64,000 nt of DNA from Pseudarthrobacter naphthalenicus (GTDB lineage: Bacteria > Actinomycetota > Actinomycetes > Actinomycetales > Micrococcaceae), in the NCBI RefSeq assembly GCF_029076445.1, contig NZ_JARESG010000010.1, forward strand, positions 1 to 64,000. The letters run 5' to 3'. The notes beneath the pieces were generated by a model that ran no database searches, had not been told where the DNA came from, and saw only the letters and a list, made by a program, of their open reading frames with translations. Each line of letters starts with the position of its first letter. Positions within the stretch are counted from its first letter, which is position 1. Made by a program: the position numbers and the translations under genes. Positions 36,350 through 43,703 of this stretch are shown here, piece by piece.

Positions 36350-36760
36350 ATGGCCCCCTCCGATGATGCCGGGCGCCCCTTGGTGGATCCTTCGGTCCTG
36401 GACCGCCTCCGCGATGAACTGGCCGACGATGAGGGTTACTGCACCGTCTTTGTGAGCAACTTCATCGACTACCTCCCGGTCCGGATCGGCAAGCTGCGCG
36501 TGGCCCTGACCACCGGAGACCTGCCCGGAGCAGTGGATGCCGTCCTCAGCATCAAGACCTCGAGCCAGATGGTGGGCGCCGAGCGGCTGGCCGGACTGGC
36601 CATAGACCTTGAACGCTCCATCCGGGAGGATTCACCCCGCAAGGAGCCCTCCGTCTCGCTCCCGCAACTGGCTGCGGACTACCTCAGACCCATCAGCCTG
36701 TGCTGCAGCCAGACGCTGCACCGCTTGGAGTCTCAGCGGTCCGCGGGCGCCAAGCGGTAA
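36350..36760 (+). CDS. Hpt-like domain protein lacking the phosphoacceptor histidine
   Basis: A 136-residue helical protein resembling histidine phosphotransfer domains. The signature region reads AVDAVLSIKTSSQMVGAERL (61-80). In functional Hpt domains this is A-H-T-L-K-x-S-S, but here Leu66 occupies the histidine position while Lys69 and Ser71-72 are retained. It therefore should not accept phosphate but could still bind a receiver domain. AAAGGA precedes ATG 36350; an upstream in-frame ATG at 36284 has no site. It overlaps the convergent response-regulator gene by 28 bases, making a role in that pathway plausible. Confidence 0.75.
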   Translation: MAPSDDAGRPLVDPSVLDRLRDELADDEGYCTVFVSNFIDYLPVRIGKLRVALTTGDLPGAVDAVLSIKTSSQMVGAERLAGLAIDLERSIREDSPRKEPSVSLPQLAADYLRPISLCCSQTLHRLESQRSAGAKR

Positions 36761-37491
36761 CCAACGCCACGTACGGTCTGCAGCCAGCGCGGGCGCTGGG
36801 GTGAGTCGCCGAGCTTCTTCCGCAGATTTCCCATGTGGACCTCCACCGACCGTTCGTCCGCCTCGCTGATGTAACTGCCGACGTCGTAATCCTCGTCCCG
36901 GAGGCGACGCACCAGATCAGATTTCGTCCGGACGGTCCGGCCCGCCTCGAGCAGCGCGTACAGCAGTTCAAACTCCGTCCGCGTCAGGTTCAGCTCCTGG
37001 CCATCCACGGTGACGGACCGGGACGCGTACGTCAGGTCCAGTCCATTGTGGCTGTAATGTCCCGCTCCCGGATCGTCCGCCCGCTCCGCTGCGGCGGCAT
37101 CCTCCAGAGCGTCAGGAGCTGAGCGGGGCCGGCGCATCATTGCCGCAATCCGCGCCCGGAGCTCCCGGGGACGGAACGGCTTGGTGAGGTAATCATCGGC
37201 CCCCGACTCCAGACCGATCAGGGTATCCAGTTCCTCGGCCCGAGCCGTCAGCATCACGATGTAGGCGTCAGAAAATTCACGAATCTGCCGGGAGACCTCA
37301 AACCCGTCAATATCCGGCAAACCCAGATCCAGGGTGATGACATCCGGATTCAGCGATCTTGCCGCCAGAACACCCTCGGTTCCGCTGGCCGCAACGCTCA
37401 CGTCAAACCCAGCCTGGGTCAGGACCGCGCGGACCAGTTCCCGAATATCCTGGTCATCCTCGATGACCAGGCCCACTCGTGCCTCACTCAT
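36733..37491 (-). CDS. OmpR/PhoB-family response regulator
   Basis: A 252-residue two-component regulator. The receiver domain (about 4-118) has acidic pocket Glu11-Asp12-Asp13, phosphoacceptor Asp55 in VITLDLGLPD and Lys in DDYLTKPF. The winged-helix output domain (about 150-250) carries LNLTRTEFELLYALLEAG and VEVHMGNLRKKLGD. GAGGGGG lies upstream of ATG 37491. It diverges from the histidine kinase gene 100 bases away, the natural partner. Its target genes are unknown. Confidence 0.9.
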   Translation of the reverse strand: MSEARVGLVIEDDQDIRELVRAVLTQAGFDVSVAASGTEGVLAARSLNPDVITLDLGLPDIDGFEVSRQIREFSDAYIVMLTARAEELDTLIGLESGADDYLTKPFRPRELRARIAAMMRRPRSAPDALEDAAAAERADDPGAGHYSHNGLDLTYASRSVTVDGQELNLTRTEFELLYALLEAGRTVRTKSDLVRRLRDEDYDVGSYISEADERSVEVHMGNLRKKLGDSPQRPRWLQTVRGVGYRLAPADR

Positions 37492-37591
37492 ACAAGCCCC
37501 CTCAGCCAGCTTGACAACGTGAGAAGTATAGCCCGCTGCCGATACCCTGTTGGTATGCGTCTCACAACCCTGACACTTCTGGCTGCCCTTC

Positions 37592-39247
37592 ATGACTGAG
37601 CCGGTGGCGTGGGCAGCGGGCCGGCTGAGGTTTTTCCGGCGCCCTTTCCACGAATACCGGCTGACGGACCGGGTAGCGTTGAGCCAGCTCCCGTTGTTTG
37701 TGACCACCCTTCTCACGGCGTTCCTCATCTGGGCGTTCTACCCCCACACCATGGACAATCCCCTGTTCCTGGCGTTCCTGGGATCCCAGTTGGCCATCAT
37801 GGCGCTATGCTTGCTGGTGCCGTGGCACAGGCTGCCGTACACAAGCTTCCTGATCATCCCCGTCTTGGACTTCTTCTCGGTCGCGCTGGGCCGGGAGGGC
37901 GGGCAGGAAAGCCTGACGGGCATCAGCCTCCTGGCGGTCTTCCCGGTCATCTGGCTTTGCGCCTCGGGCTACTATCCACGGCTTTCCCTCTGGTTCTCTT
38001 TCCTGGGCCCGCTCGCCATCATCTGGGTTCCGTTGGTCATCCGCGCCGATTTGTCCGGGCCAAGCCTCGTCAAGTCACTCCTACTCCCCGTCATGATGCT
38101 GGGCATCGGGGTATCGGTGAGCGTCCTGACGCTCAGCATGATGAGGCAGCAGCGCGTCCTGGAGGAAAAGGACGAACAGCTCCAAGCCAGCCTCCGCAGC
38201 ACCAAACGGCAGGAGGCCCTGCTGAACTCGGTCCTGGAAACCGTGAACATCGGCGTCCTGGCGGTCGACGCGGACGGCCACGACATCCTGATGAACCGCA
38301 AACAGCGGGCCAACCACGAACTTGCCACCCCGAAAGACAGCGAGGACCCGAACGAGTCGCAGCTGCTGGTCTTCGCCGCGGACCGCACCACCTTGATGCC
38401 GGTGGAGGAGCGGCCCGTCCGCAGGGCCGTCATGGGCGAGACATTTACGGACTACCTCATCTGGCTCGGGGCGGGGAAGGAACAGCGGGCCATCACCACC
38501 AGCGCCCGTGCAATGAGGGATGCCGACGGCCATTTTGCGGGCTCGGTCATCGTCTTCAGCGACGTGACGGACCTGGTCAATGCCCTGGCCGCCAAGGACG
38601 AGTTCGTCTCCAGCGTTTCCCACGAGTTCCGGACACCCCTGACATCCATCCTGGGCTACGTGGAAATCCTCCTCGAGGACGAGCCCCGGGAAGACCAGTT
38701 GGAGCCGCTGACCATCATCAAGCGCAATTCGGAACGCCTGCTCACCCTGGTGTCGGACCTGCTCGCCACCAGGGACGGCCAACTGATCGTGACGCCGCAC
38801 GCGGTGGACGTGGCCGAACTGGTGCGCGCCAGCATTTCCGCCGCCCTGCCCAAGGCCGATGCCGCCCGCGTGGTACTCAAAGCTGACGCGCCGGCGCGGC
38901 TGGATGCCCACGTGGACGGCCCGCGGATCTCCCAGGTGCTGGACAACCTCGTCTCGAACGCCATCAAATACTCTCCCGACGGCGGAAACGTGGTGGTGTC
39001 CCTGGCGCAGGACGGCGAACAGGTCATTTGCCGTGTCCGTGACACCGGGATGGGTATGAGCAGCGAGGATCAGGCTGAAGTGTTCTCAAAGTTCTTCCGG
39101 ACCAGCAATGTGCGCCGGACCGCGATACCCGGGGTGGGGCTGGGGCTGTCCATCAGCAAGGCGATTGTGGAGGCCCACGGCGGGACCATCGAAGTGGAAA
39201 GCAAGCTGGGCGAAGGCACCACCTTCATCGTCCGGCTGCCGGTATAG
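37592..39247 (+). CDS. Membrane sensor histidine kinase with PAS-like domain
   Basis: A 551-residue sensor. About six hydrophobic segments occupy residues 33-180, then a short coiled segment (185-208), a PAS-like domain (about 209-330; NSVLETVNIGVLAVDADGHD), the HisKA domain with phosphorylated His344 in SSVSHEFRTPLTSILGY, and the HATPase_c domain (VLDNLVSNAIKYSPDGG; DTGMGMS; GVGLGLSISKAIVEAHGG). The signal is probably sensed within or at the membrane, since no large external loop exists. It is paired with the divergent response regulator. The pseudo-Hpt protein beyond that may modulate the relay. Confidence 0.9.
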   Translation: MTEPVAWAAGRLRFFRRPFHEYRLTDRVALSQLPLFVTTLLTAFLIWAFYPHTMDNPLFLAFLGSQLAIMALCLLVPWHRLPYTSFLIIPVLDFFSVALGREGGQESLTGISLLAVFPVIWLCASGYYPRLSLWFSFLGPLAIIWVPLVIRADLSGPSLVKSLLLPVMMLGIGVSVSVLTLSMMRQQRVLEEKDEQLQASLRSTKRQEALLNSVLETVNIGVLAVDADGHDILMNRKQRANHELATPKDSEDPNESQLLVFAADRTTLMPVEERPVRRAVMGETFTDYLIWLGAGKEQRAITTSARAMRDADGHFAGSVIVFSDVTDLVNALAAKDEFVSSVSHEFRTPLTSILGYVEILLEDEPREDQLEPLTIIKRNSERLLTLVSDLLATRDGQLIVTPHAVDVAELVRASISAALPKADAARVVLKADAPARLDAHVDGPRISQVLDNLVSNAIKYSPDGGNVVVSLAQDGEQVICRVRDTGMGMSSEDQAEVFSKFFRTSNVRRTAIPGVGLGLSISKAIVEAHGGTIEVESKLGEGTTFIVRLPV

Positions 39248-39272
39248 GCCCAGGCGCAGGGAGCGTCTGGGA

Positions 39273-40610
39273 CTAGCCGGCGGCTGACGTGCGGAGTACC
39301 TCACCCCAGGACTGCCGAGCCAGCTCCGCCACCGCAGCAAGAATGTCCGACGGCGGCAGCGACAGATCCAGCGGAAACTCAACTATGTCGATATCCGTGT
39401 TCAGGATCCGCCGCAGCTTCATCTCTCCCGCACCCGCGTAGACGAGCCATGCGGTCGGCACACCGAGGGCGGTGCAGTGGGCCAGCATCTGGTAGTGGTC
39501 GGCCGTGAGGGACGCGCCGAGATCCGCTGCGGCCTTGTACTTGGCGTTGTACACCACCACGGGCCGGCCATCGAGCACGTGCACGGCGTCCGGGCGGACC
39601 GAGAGCCTGTCAGCGTCCCGGACGGCCTCGCTGAGGAGCGCGTTGTACTGCAGCCGGGTCTCCCCCGGGTACGCCGCCATCGCCTCCCGGAGCGCCGCGC
39701 CCACAAAGTCCTCAAAAACCTGCGCCATGTCCACCACGAATGATGCCGTCTGCTGCTTGCCCTCGCCGGCCTCCGCGGACGCGTTCCGGAGGATCAGCCC
39801 GGCCAGGCGCAGCACTGAGTGGTACCGGACGTTCATCCTGCTCGGCGTCCACGGCGGCAGCGGAGCGCCCGCCGGCAGCCTGGTCACGGCGTCGAGCTTT
39901 CCCTTGAGCTGGCGCAGGCGGCTCAGGACCTCAGGCCGGACCCGGGGGACCTGGCCCATGCGCTCCAGCGCCGCGCGCAGGATCCGGTTTTCTGCGATGT
40001 CCTCGGTGAACTCGTCGTACGACACTTCCAGCGGCACCAGCATGCCAGGGCGGCGTGAGATCTGGTCTGAAATCCGAATGCGGCCCTTGACCGTGCGGAG
40101 GGACTCATCCACTGTCCGGTAGCCCTGCAGCACTCCGCGGCCCAACGCACGCTCCGCCAGCTGTGCCAGCGACTCCGCCAGCGCACTCCACAGTTCGCGG
40201 TCCTCCACAGCAGCCACGGAGTCTGCCCGGAAGCCCTGGTTTCCGGCGTAGCTGAGGAGGAAGAGCAGCCGGCTCAGGCCCAGCCGGTCCTTGGGCCGGA
40301 CATCAAGCTGAATGGTGGCGGTCCGGACCGACCCCACCTTCCCCACCGGCTCGATCCGGTAGAGGCCCATGCCCATCGGCGAGGCCTTTACCAGCCCGCT
40401 CGAGTTCAGGAACGCGGCGCTGGCGGGGTCCAGCCGTTCCACCACGCCGCCGGACAGCTCGTCCAGGACCAGGTGCCTGCTCCCCGTCACCGGGCCGCCG
40501 TGCGCCGGCGCCTGCGGGGGTTTGGGCGGCAGTGGCTTCACCGGCAGTGGCTTGGCGGCAGCAGACTTGGGCAGCGCAGACCCGGCCGGCAGCCCCTTAG
40601 CCGGCCGCAA
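39273..40610 (-). CDS. mcrC: McrC-like nuclease subunit of a type IV restriction system
   Basis: A 445-residue protein. The N-terminal 45 residues are Pro/Ala/Lys-rich, followed by a McrC-type DNA-interaction region (RTVDESLRTVKGRIRISDQI, about 165-184; FTEDIAENRIL) and a PD-(D/E)XK nuclease core. The core reads SVRPDAVHVLDGRPVVVYNA then KYK: Asp341 and Lys357 are in place, but Asn355 stands where E. coli McrC has catalytic Asp257. The start is uncertain: TTG at 40610 overlaps the McrB end by 14 bases, and GTG corresponding to residue 41 is an alternative. With McrB it should cleave DNA carrying modified cytosine, if still active. Confidence 0.85.
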   Translation of the reverse strand: MRPAKGLPAGSALPKSAAAKPLPVKPLPPKPPQAPAHGGPVTGSRHLVLDELSGGVVERLDPASAAFLNSSGLVKASPMGMGLYRIEPVGKVGSVRTATIQLDVRPKDRLGLSRLLFLLSYAGNQGFRADSVAAVEDRELWSALAESLAQLAERALGRGVLQGYRTVDESLRTVKGRIRISDQISRRPGMLVPLEVSYDEFTEDIAENRILRAALERMGQVPRVRPEVLSRLRQLKGKLDAVTRLPAGAPLPPWTPSRMNVRYHSVLRLAGLILRNASAEAGEGKQQTASFVVDMAQVFEDFVGAALREAMAAYPGETRLQYNALLSEAVRDADRLSVRPDAVHVLDGRPVVVYNAKYKAAADLGASLTADHYQMLAHCTALGVPTAWLVYAGAGEMKLRRILNTDIDIVEFPLDLSLPPSDILAAVAELARQSWGEVLRTSAAG

Positions 40611-42831
40611 GGCGTCCCAGCAGCGGCTCCAACCCGAACCGCTCCTCCAACTGCGCGCGGGTCAGCTGGCCGTGGTAGTGCTCCTCGAGCAGCGGCATCA
40701 GCTCGTACTTCCAGATCCGGCGCAGCCCGGCCGGGGTCTGGGCCGCCGGCTTCATGAAGTAGGACGGGCCGATCATCAGGTCCCGGTCCCACTCGTCAAT
40801 GGCCGCGTTGAGCGCATCGAGCAGCAGCGCCGGCGTGGTGTCCAGCTCCCGTGCCTGCAGGAAGCGCAGCAGCGAACCCTTCACCGGTTCGGTCTGCGGG
40901 TGCAGCTCGATGAACGCAAACCGGCGGCGGATGGCGGCATCCATCATGGCAATGGACCGGTCTGCGGTGTTCATGGTGCCGATGATGTACAGGTTGTCCG
41001 GCAGGGTGAACGGCTCGTTCGGGCTGTACTGCAAATAGATCCGGTCATCCCGGTACTCGAGCAGGAAGTACAGCTCGCCGAAGACCTTGGCCAGGTTGGC
41101 CCGGTTCATCTCATCGATGATCAGGAAGTACGGCTTCTTTTCGTTTCCGGGCTTGGCGGCTTCCTCGGCCAGCCGGCGCAGCGGGCCCGCCACGAGCTTG
41201 AAGGACACCTGTCCCTCATCAGTTTTGTCCGGCCGGTAGCCCTCGAAAAAGTCCTCGTACGCGTAGGAGGGGTGGAACTGCACCAGCTTCACCCGTTCGT
41301 CCGTGCTGTCCTGCGCGAGCTCCGCCGCGAGGTGCTTGGCCAGGTACGTCTTGCCGGTGCCGGGCGGACCGTACAGGACCAGCTGGCGGTTCTCTGCCAG
41401 CAGTTCCGCGATCTCCTGCAGCGGCTCGAGCTCCATGTGGAGCGAATCCGCGAACTCGCGGTCCAGCGGGCGGAAGCCCTCAAGCACCGGGACGACTTCG
41501 ACGGCGGCTGTTGCGGGATCGTCGTCGTCCGGTTCCGCCTCACCGGGGACGAGCGCCTGCAGCGCCTGCACCACCTTCGTGACATCCACCACGATGCCGG
41601 CGGTGGCCAGCTGGCGCTGCACGTGACGGGGCAGCTCGCCGGTGGCGTGCCCTTCGCCGTCGAGCCAGCGGACCTTGCGCCGCATCTGGCGGTTGTCCTC
41701 GTTGTGCTCAGGTTCGCCCAGCACCACGCCCAGCCGCACGGCGCCCGCGGTCTGGTACAGGACAAGATCGCCCGGTTTCATGACCGTAAGGAACGCGAAG
41801 ACGGCGGTCTTCGTGTCCTCCCGTTCCACGTAGCCCAGGTGCTTGTAATCCTCATCCACCGCGTGCTGCACCAACCCGGCAGTTACGCCCGGATCGAGGT
41901 GGCGGAGATGTTCGACGTCGAGCGTCACCTTTTCCTCCTCGTGCCACGCGGCGAGGAGCTCGGCGTTGTCGCTGTGGGTACGCACCAGCCAGGCCCGGCG
42001 CCCGGGGTCCCCCACCTTGCGCCACTGGCTGACCAGCTGGCGGGCGTACCAGTCGATGCGCTGGCCGGCCTGTTCGTCCAGGTGCAGGCGGATGCGGTGG
42101 ATGTCGGCGGTGATGTCCGCGTCCGAGTCGCCGTTGGCGCCGCCCACCAGGGAAGCGAAGGCGTCACGGATCTCCCGGCGTTCAACGTCGGCCACAACGG
42201 GTTCAAAGTAGCTGGGCCACGCCAGATACTCGATGCTGCGGCGGATGGCAGGCTGGTCCTCCGGGGCGCCGGCGGCCAGCTCATGGAACTTCAGGGGATC
42301 CTTCAGCGCCTTGGTGATGGCGGCGGGGACCTGCTGGTCCACATGCTGCACAAAGCGGCAGAGCCACTTCAGGTGGTCCCAGATGGTCCAGTTGAACTCG
42401 GCGGTGCGGTCCCGGATGACGCCGTGGTCCGTCATGTCCTTGTACAGTTCCCCGGGCAGCTCCAGCGCGGGCTCCAGCCATGACGCCGCTTCAGCCACGC
42501 GGGCGCGCTTGACCTTGAGCGACTTCACCTCGTGAGCCAGCGGCAGGGACTGCAGGAAGAGCAGTTCCACGGCAAGCTGTTTCGCCTCGCGGGAGGCCCC
42601 TTCAAGGTTCTGCCGGAGGTTGGTCATCATGGGCGCTTTGGCGTCCGCGACCCCCTGTTCCAGACGCCCCAACAGCTCGGCCGCGGCGTCGGCCGTCCAC
42701 GTCAGGGTCTTGCCGTCCAAGGCGGAGGGTTTGCCCTGCAGCCCCGGACCGAGCACAAACCATGCCGCCTCCTCAATCTCCTTGGAGACGCCGAGGGCGC
42801 GATGCATTGCAGTCTTGGGAGGCGGGGTCAT
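40597..42831 (-). CDS. mcrB: McrB-like GTPase/AAA+ subunit with PUA/EVE-like domain
   Basis: A 744-residue motor subunit. The C-terminal AAA+ module has Walker A GPPGTGKT (488-495), Walker B FLIIDEMN (Asp573-Glu574), and IGTMNTADRS followed by RRRFAF, the diagnostic McrB pattern. A central segment (about 350-412; MKPGDLVLYQTAGAVRLGVV then RWLDGEGH) resembles PUA/EVE-type modified-base readers. The N-terminal 340 residues are helical and unassigned. It translocates DNA and activates McrC on modified DNA. No ribosome site precedes ATG 42831; a TAAATT seven bases upstream allows a leaderless transcript. Confidence 0.87.
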   Translation of the reverse strand: MTPPPKTAMHRALGVSKEIEEAAWFVLGPGLQGKPSALDGKTLTWTADAAAELLGRLEQGVADAKAPMMTNLRQNLEGASREAKQLAVELLFLQSLPLAHEVKSLKVKRARVAEAASWLEPALELPGELYKDMTDHGVIRDRTAEFNWTIWDHLKWLCRFVQHVDQQVPAAITKALKDPLKFHELAAGAPEDQPAIRRSIEYLAWPSYFEPVVADVERREIRDAFASLVGGANGDSDADITADIHRIRLHLDEQAGQRIDWYARQLVSQWRKVGDPGRRAWLVRTHSDNAELLAAWHEEEKVTLDVEHLRHLDPGVTAGLVQHAVDEDYKHLGYVEREDTKTAVFAFLTVMKPGDLVLYQTAGAVRLGVVLGEPEHNEDNRQMRRKVRWLDGEGHATGELPRHVQRQLATAGIVVDVTKVVQALQALVPGEAEPDDDDPATAAVEVVPVLEGFRPLDREFADSLHMELEPLQEIAELLAENRQLVLYGPPGTGKTYLAKHLAAELAQDSTDERVKLVQFHPSYAYEDFFEGYRPDKTDEGQVSFKLVAGPLRRLAEEAAKPGNEKKPYFLIIDEMNRANLAKVFGELYFLLEYRDDRIYLQYSPNEPFTLPDNLYIIGTMNTADRSIAMMDAAIRRRFAFIELHPQTEPVKGSLLRFLQARELDTTPALLLDALNAAIDEWDRDLMIGPSYFMKPAAQTPAGLRRIWKYELMPLLEEHYHGQLTRAQLEERFGLEPLLGRLAAG

Positions 42832-42904
42832 ATGGTCAAATTTACAGGTTCAAGCTGGGTGCCTGCTCCTAGGTCCGTGTGCTCACCGATCCTGCCCGGG
42901 CATC

Positions 42905-43144
42905 TTAGGTGACTGAACCGGGCCGCTTGCGGCCAAGAATGAAGTACCCCATCGGGCCGATGAAATTGATGAGGGCAGCCGCCCGCCAGGCCGCCTTTGG
43001 CCCGTTGATCTGCGCTGCCGGGCGCCTGCTGATGTCCCGCTGGGCAGCCAGCATCAGCGCCATTTGCACTATCCCTACCGCCACGACTCCTGCCCGTGCC
43101 GCCGGGGACATCTCTTTCCAGGTCTTTTTGTTTTTCTTGGCCAT
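42905..43144 (-). CDS. Small PLDc_N-type membrane protein
   Basis: A 79-residue protein with two hydrophobic segments (about 16-33 and 56-71). The end INFIGPMGYFILGRKRPG matches the phospholipase D N-terminal (PLDc_N) domain, which occurs alone in many small actinobacterial proteins. The N-terminus is strongly basic (MAKKNKKTWKE). It probably lies in the cytoplasmic membrane; function unknown. It precedes mcrB by 73 bases in the same direction. Confidence 0.78.
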   Translation of the reverse strand: MAKKNKKTWKEMSPAARAGVVAVGIVQMALMLAAQRDISRRPAAQINGPKAAWRAAALINFIGPMGYFILGRKRPGSVT

Positions 43145-43236
43145 TCTTTCAACGCTCCTTAGATCGATATACCCAGTCTCGGGTGTGCGCCCCGCCCGTG
43201 CAACGGGTGCGGCCGGGGGACCGCCTGTCCGGCAGC

Positions 43237-43653
43237 CTAAAAGGTGAACGGCGCCATCCGTTCCTTCTGCTCGGGTGTCAGGCGCAGGACACGCCCTGAG
43301 TCCGCATCCACGAAGGCGAGGTGGCTACTGGCCCGGACGCAGTCCTCCCGGGTCACCGGATCCTGCACCACGTAATGAATGTCAAAGCTGGCGCCCTTCA
43401 CGGCCCCGATCCACACCTGGACCACGGCCGGGACATTGCGGTACTCGAGCGTCCTGACGTAACGGATCTTGTGGTCCACCACGAGGGCCAGGGTGCCGTC
43501 GGGCACCTCGTTGAAGAGCCCCACTTCGGGTTCGACGCCGGGCAGGCCTGTGCCCCGCGGCGGCCCGAACGCAGCAATCCTGGCTTCCTCCATCATCCGG
43601 ACGATCTGGACGTTGTTGATGTGCCCGTAGGCGTCCATGTCGCCCCAGCGCAT
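43237..43653 (-). CDS. 4HBT-type acyl-CoA thioesterase
   Basis: A hotdog-fold thioesterase of the YbgC-like group that hydrolyses acyl-CoA. The motif MRWGDMDAYGHINNVQ contains the catalytic Asp, and IRYVRTLEYRNVPAVVQVW forms later strands. With the ATG at 43653 the protein has 138 residues, but this cuts into the first beta strand. The same frame reads RRIEVLVP immediately upstream, as expected for the fold, yet contains no ATG, GTG or TTG back to a stop. A CTG at 43707 overlaps the upstream ABC gene stop as CTGA and may be the real start (156 residues). It is probably coupled to the ABC exporter operon. Confidence 0.82.
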   Translation of the reverse strand: MRWGDMDAYGHINNVQIVRMMEEARIAAFGPPRGTGLPGVEPEVGLFNEVPDGTLALVVDHKIRYVRTLEYRNVPAVVQVWIGAVKGASFDIHYVVQDPVTREDCVRASSHLAFVDADSGRVLRLTPEQKERMAPFTF

Positions 43654-43703
43654 CGGGACCAGGACCTCGATGCGGCGCGGCCCGGCCGCGCCGGCCTGCG
43701 CGC

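Noticed and set aside
40369..42483. Long open frame antisense to mcrB and mcrC
   Set aside because: High-GC shadow of the McrB coding strand without ribosome site or recognisable domains.
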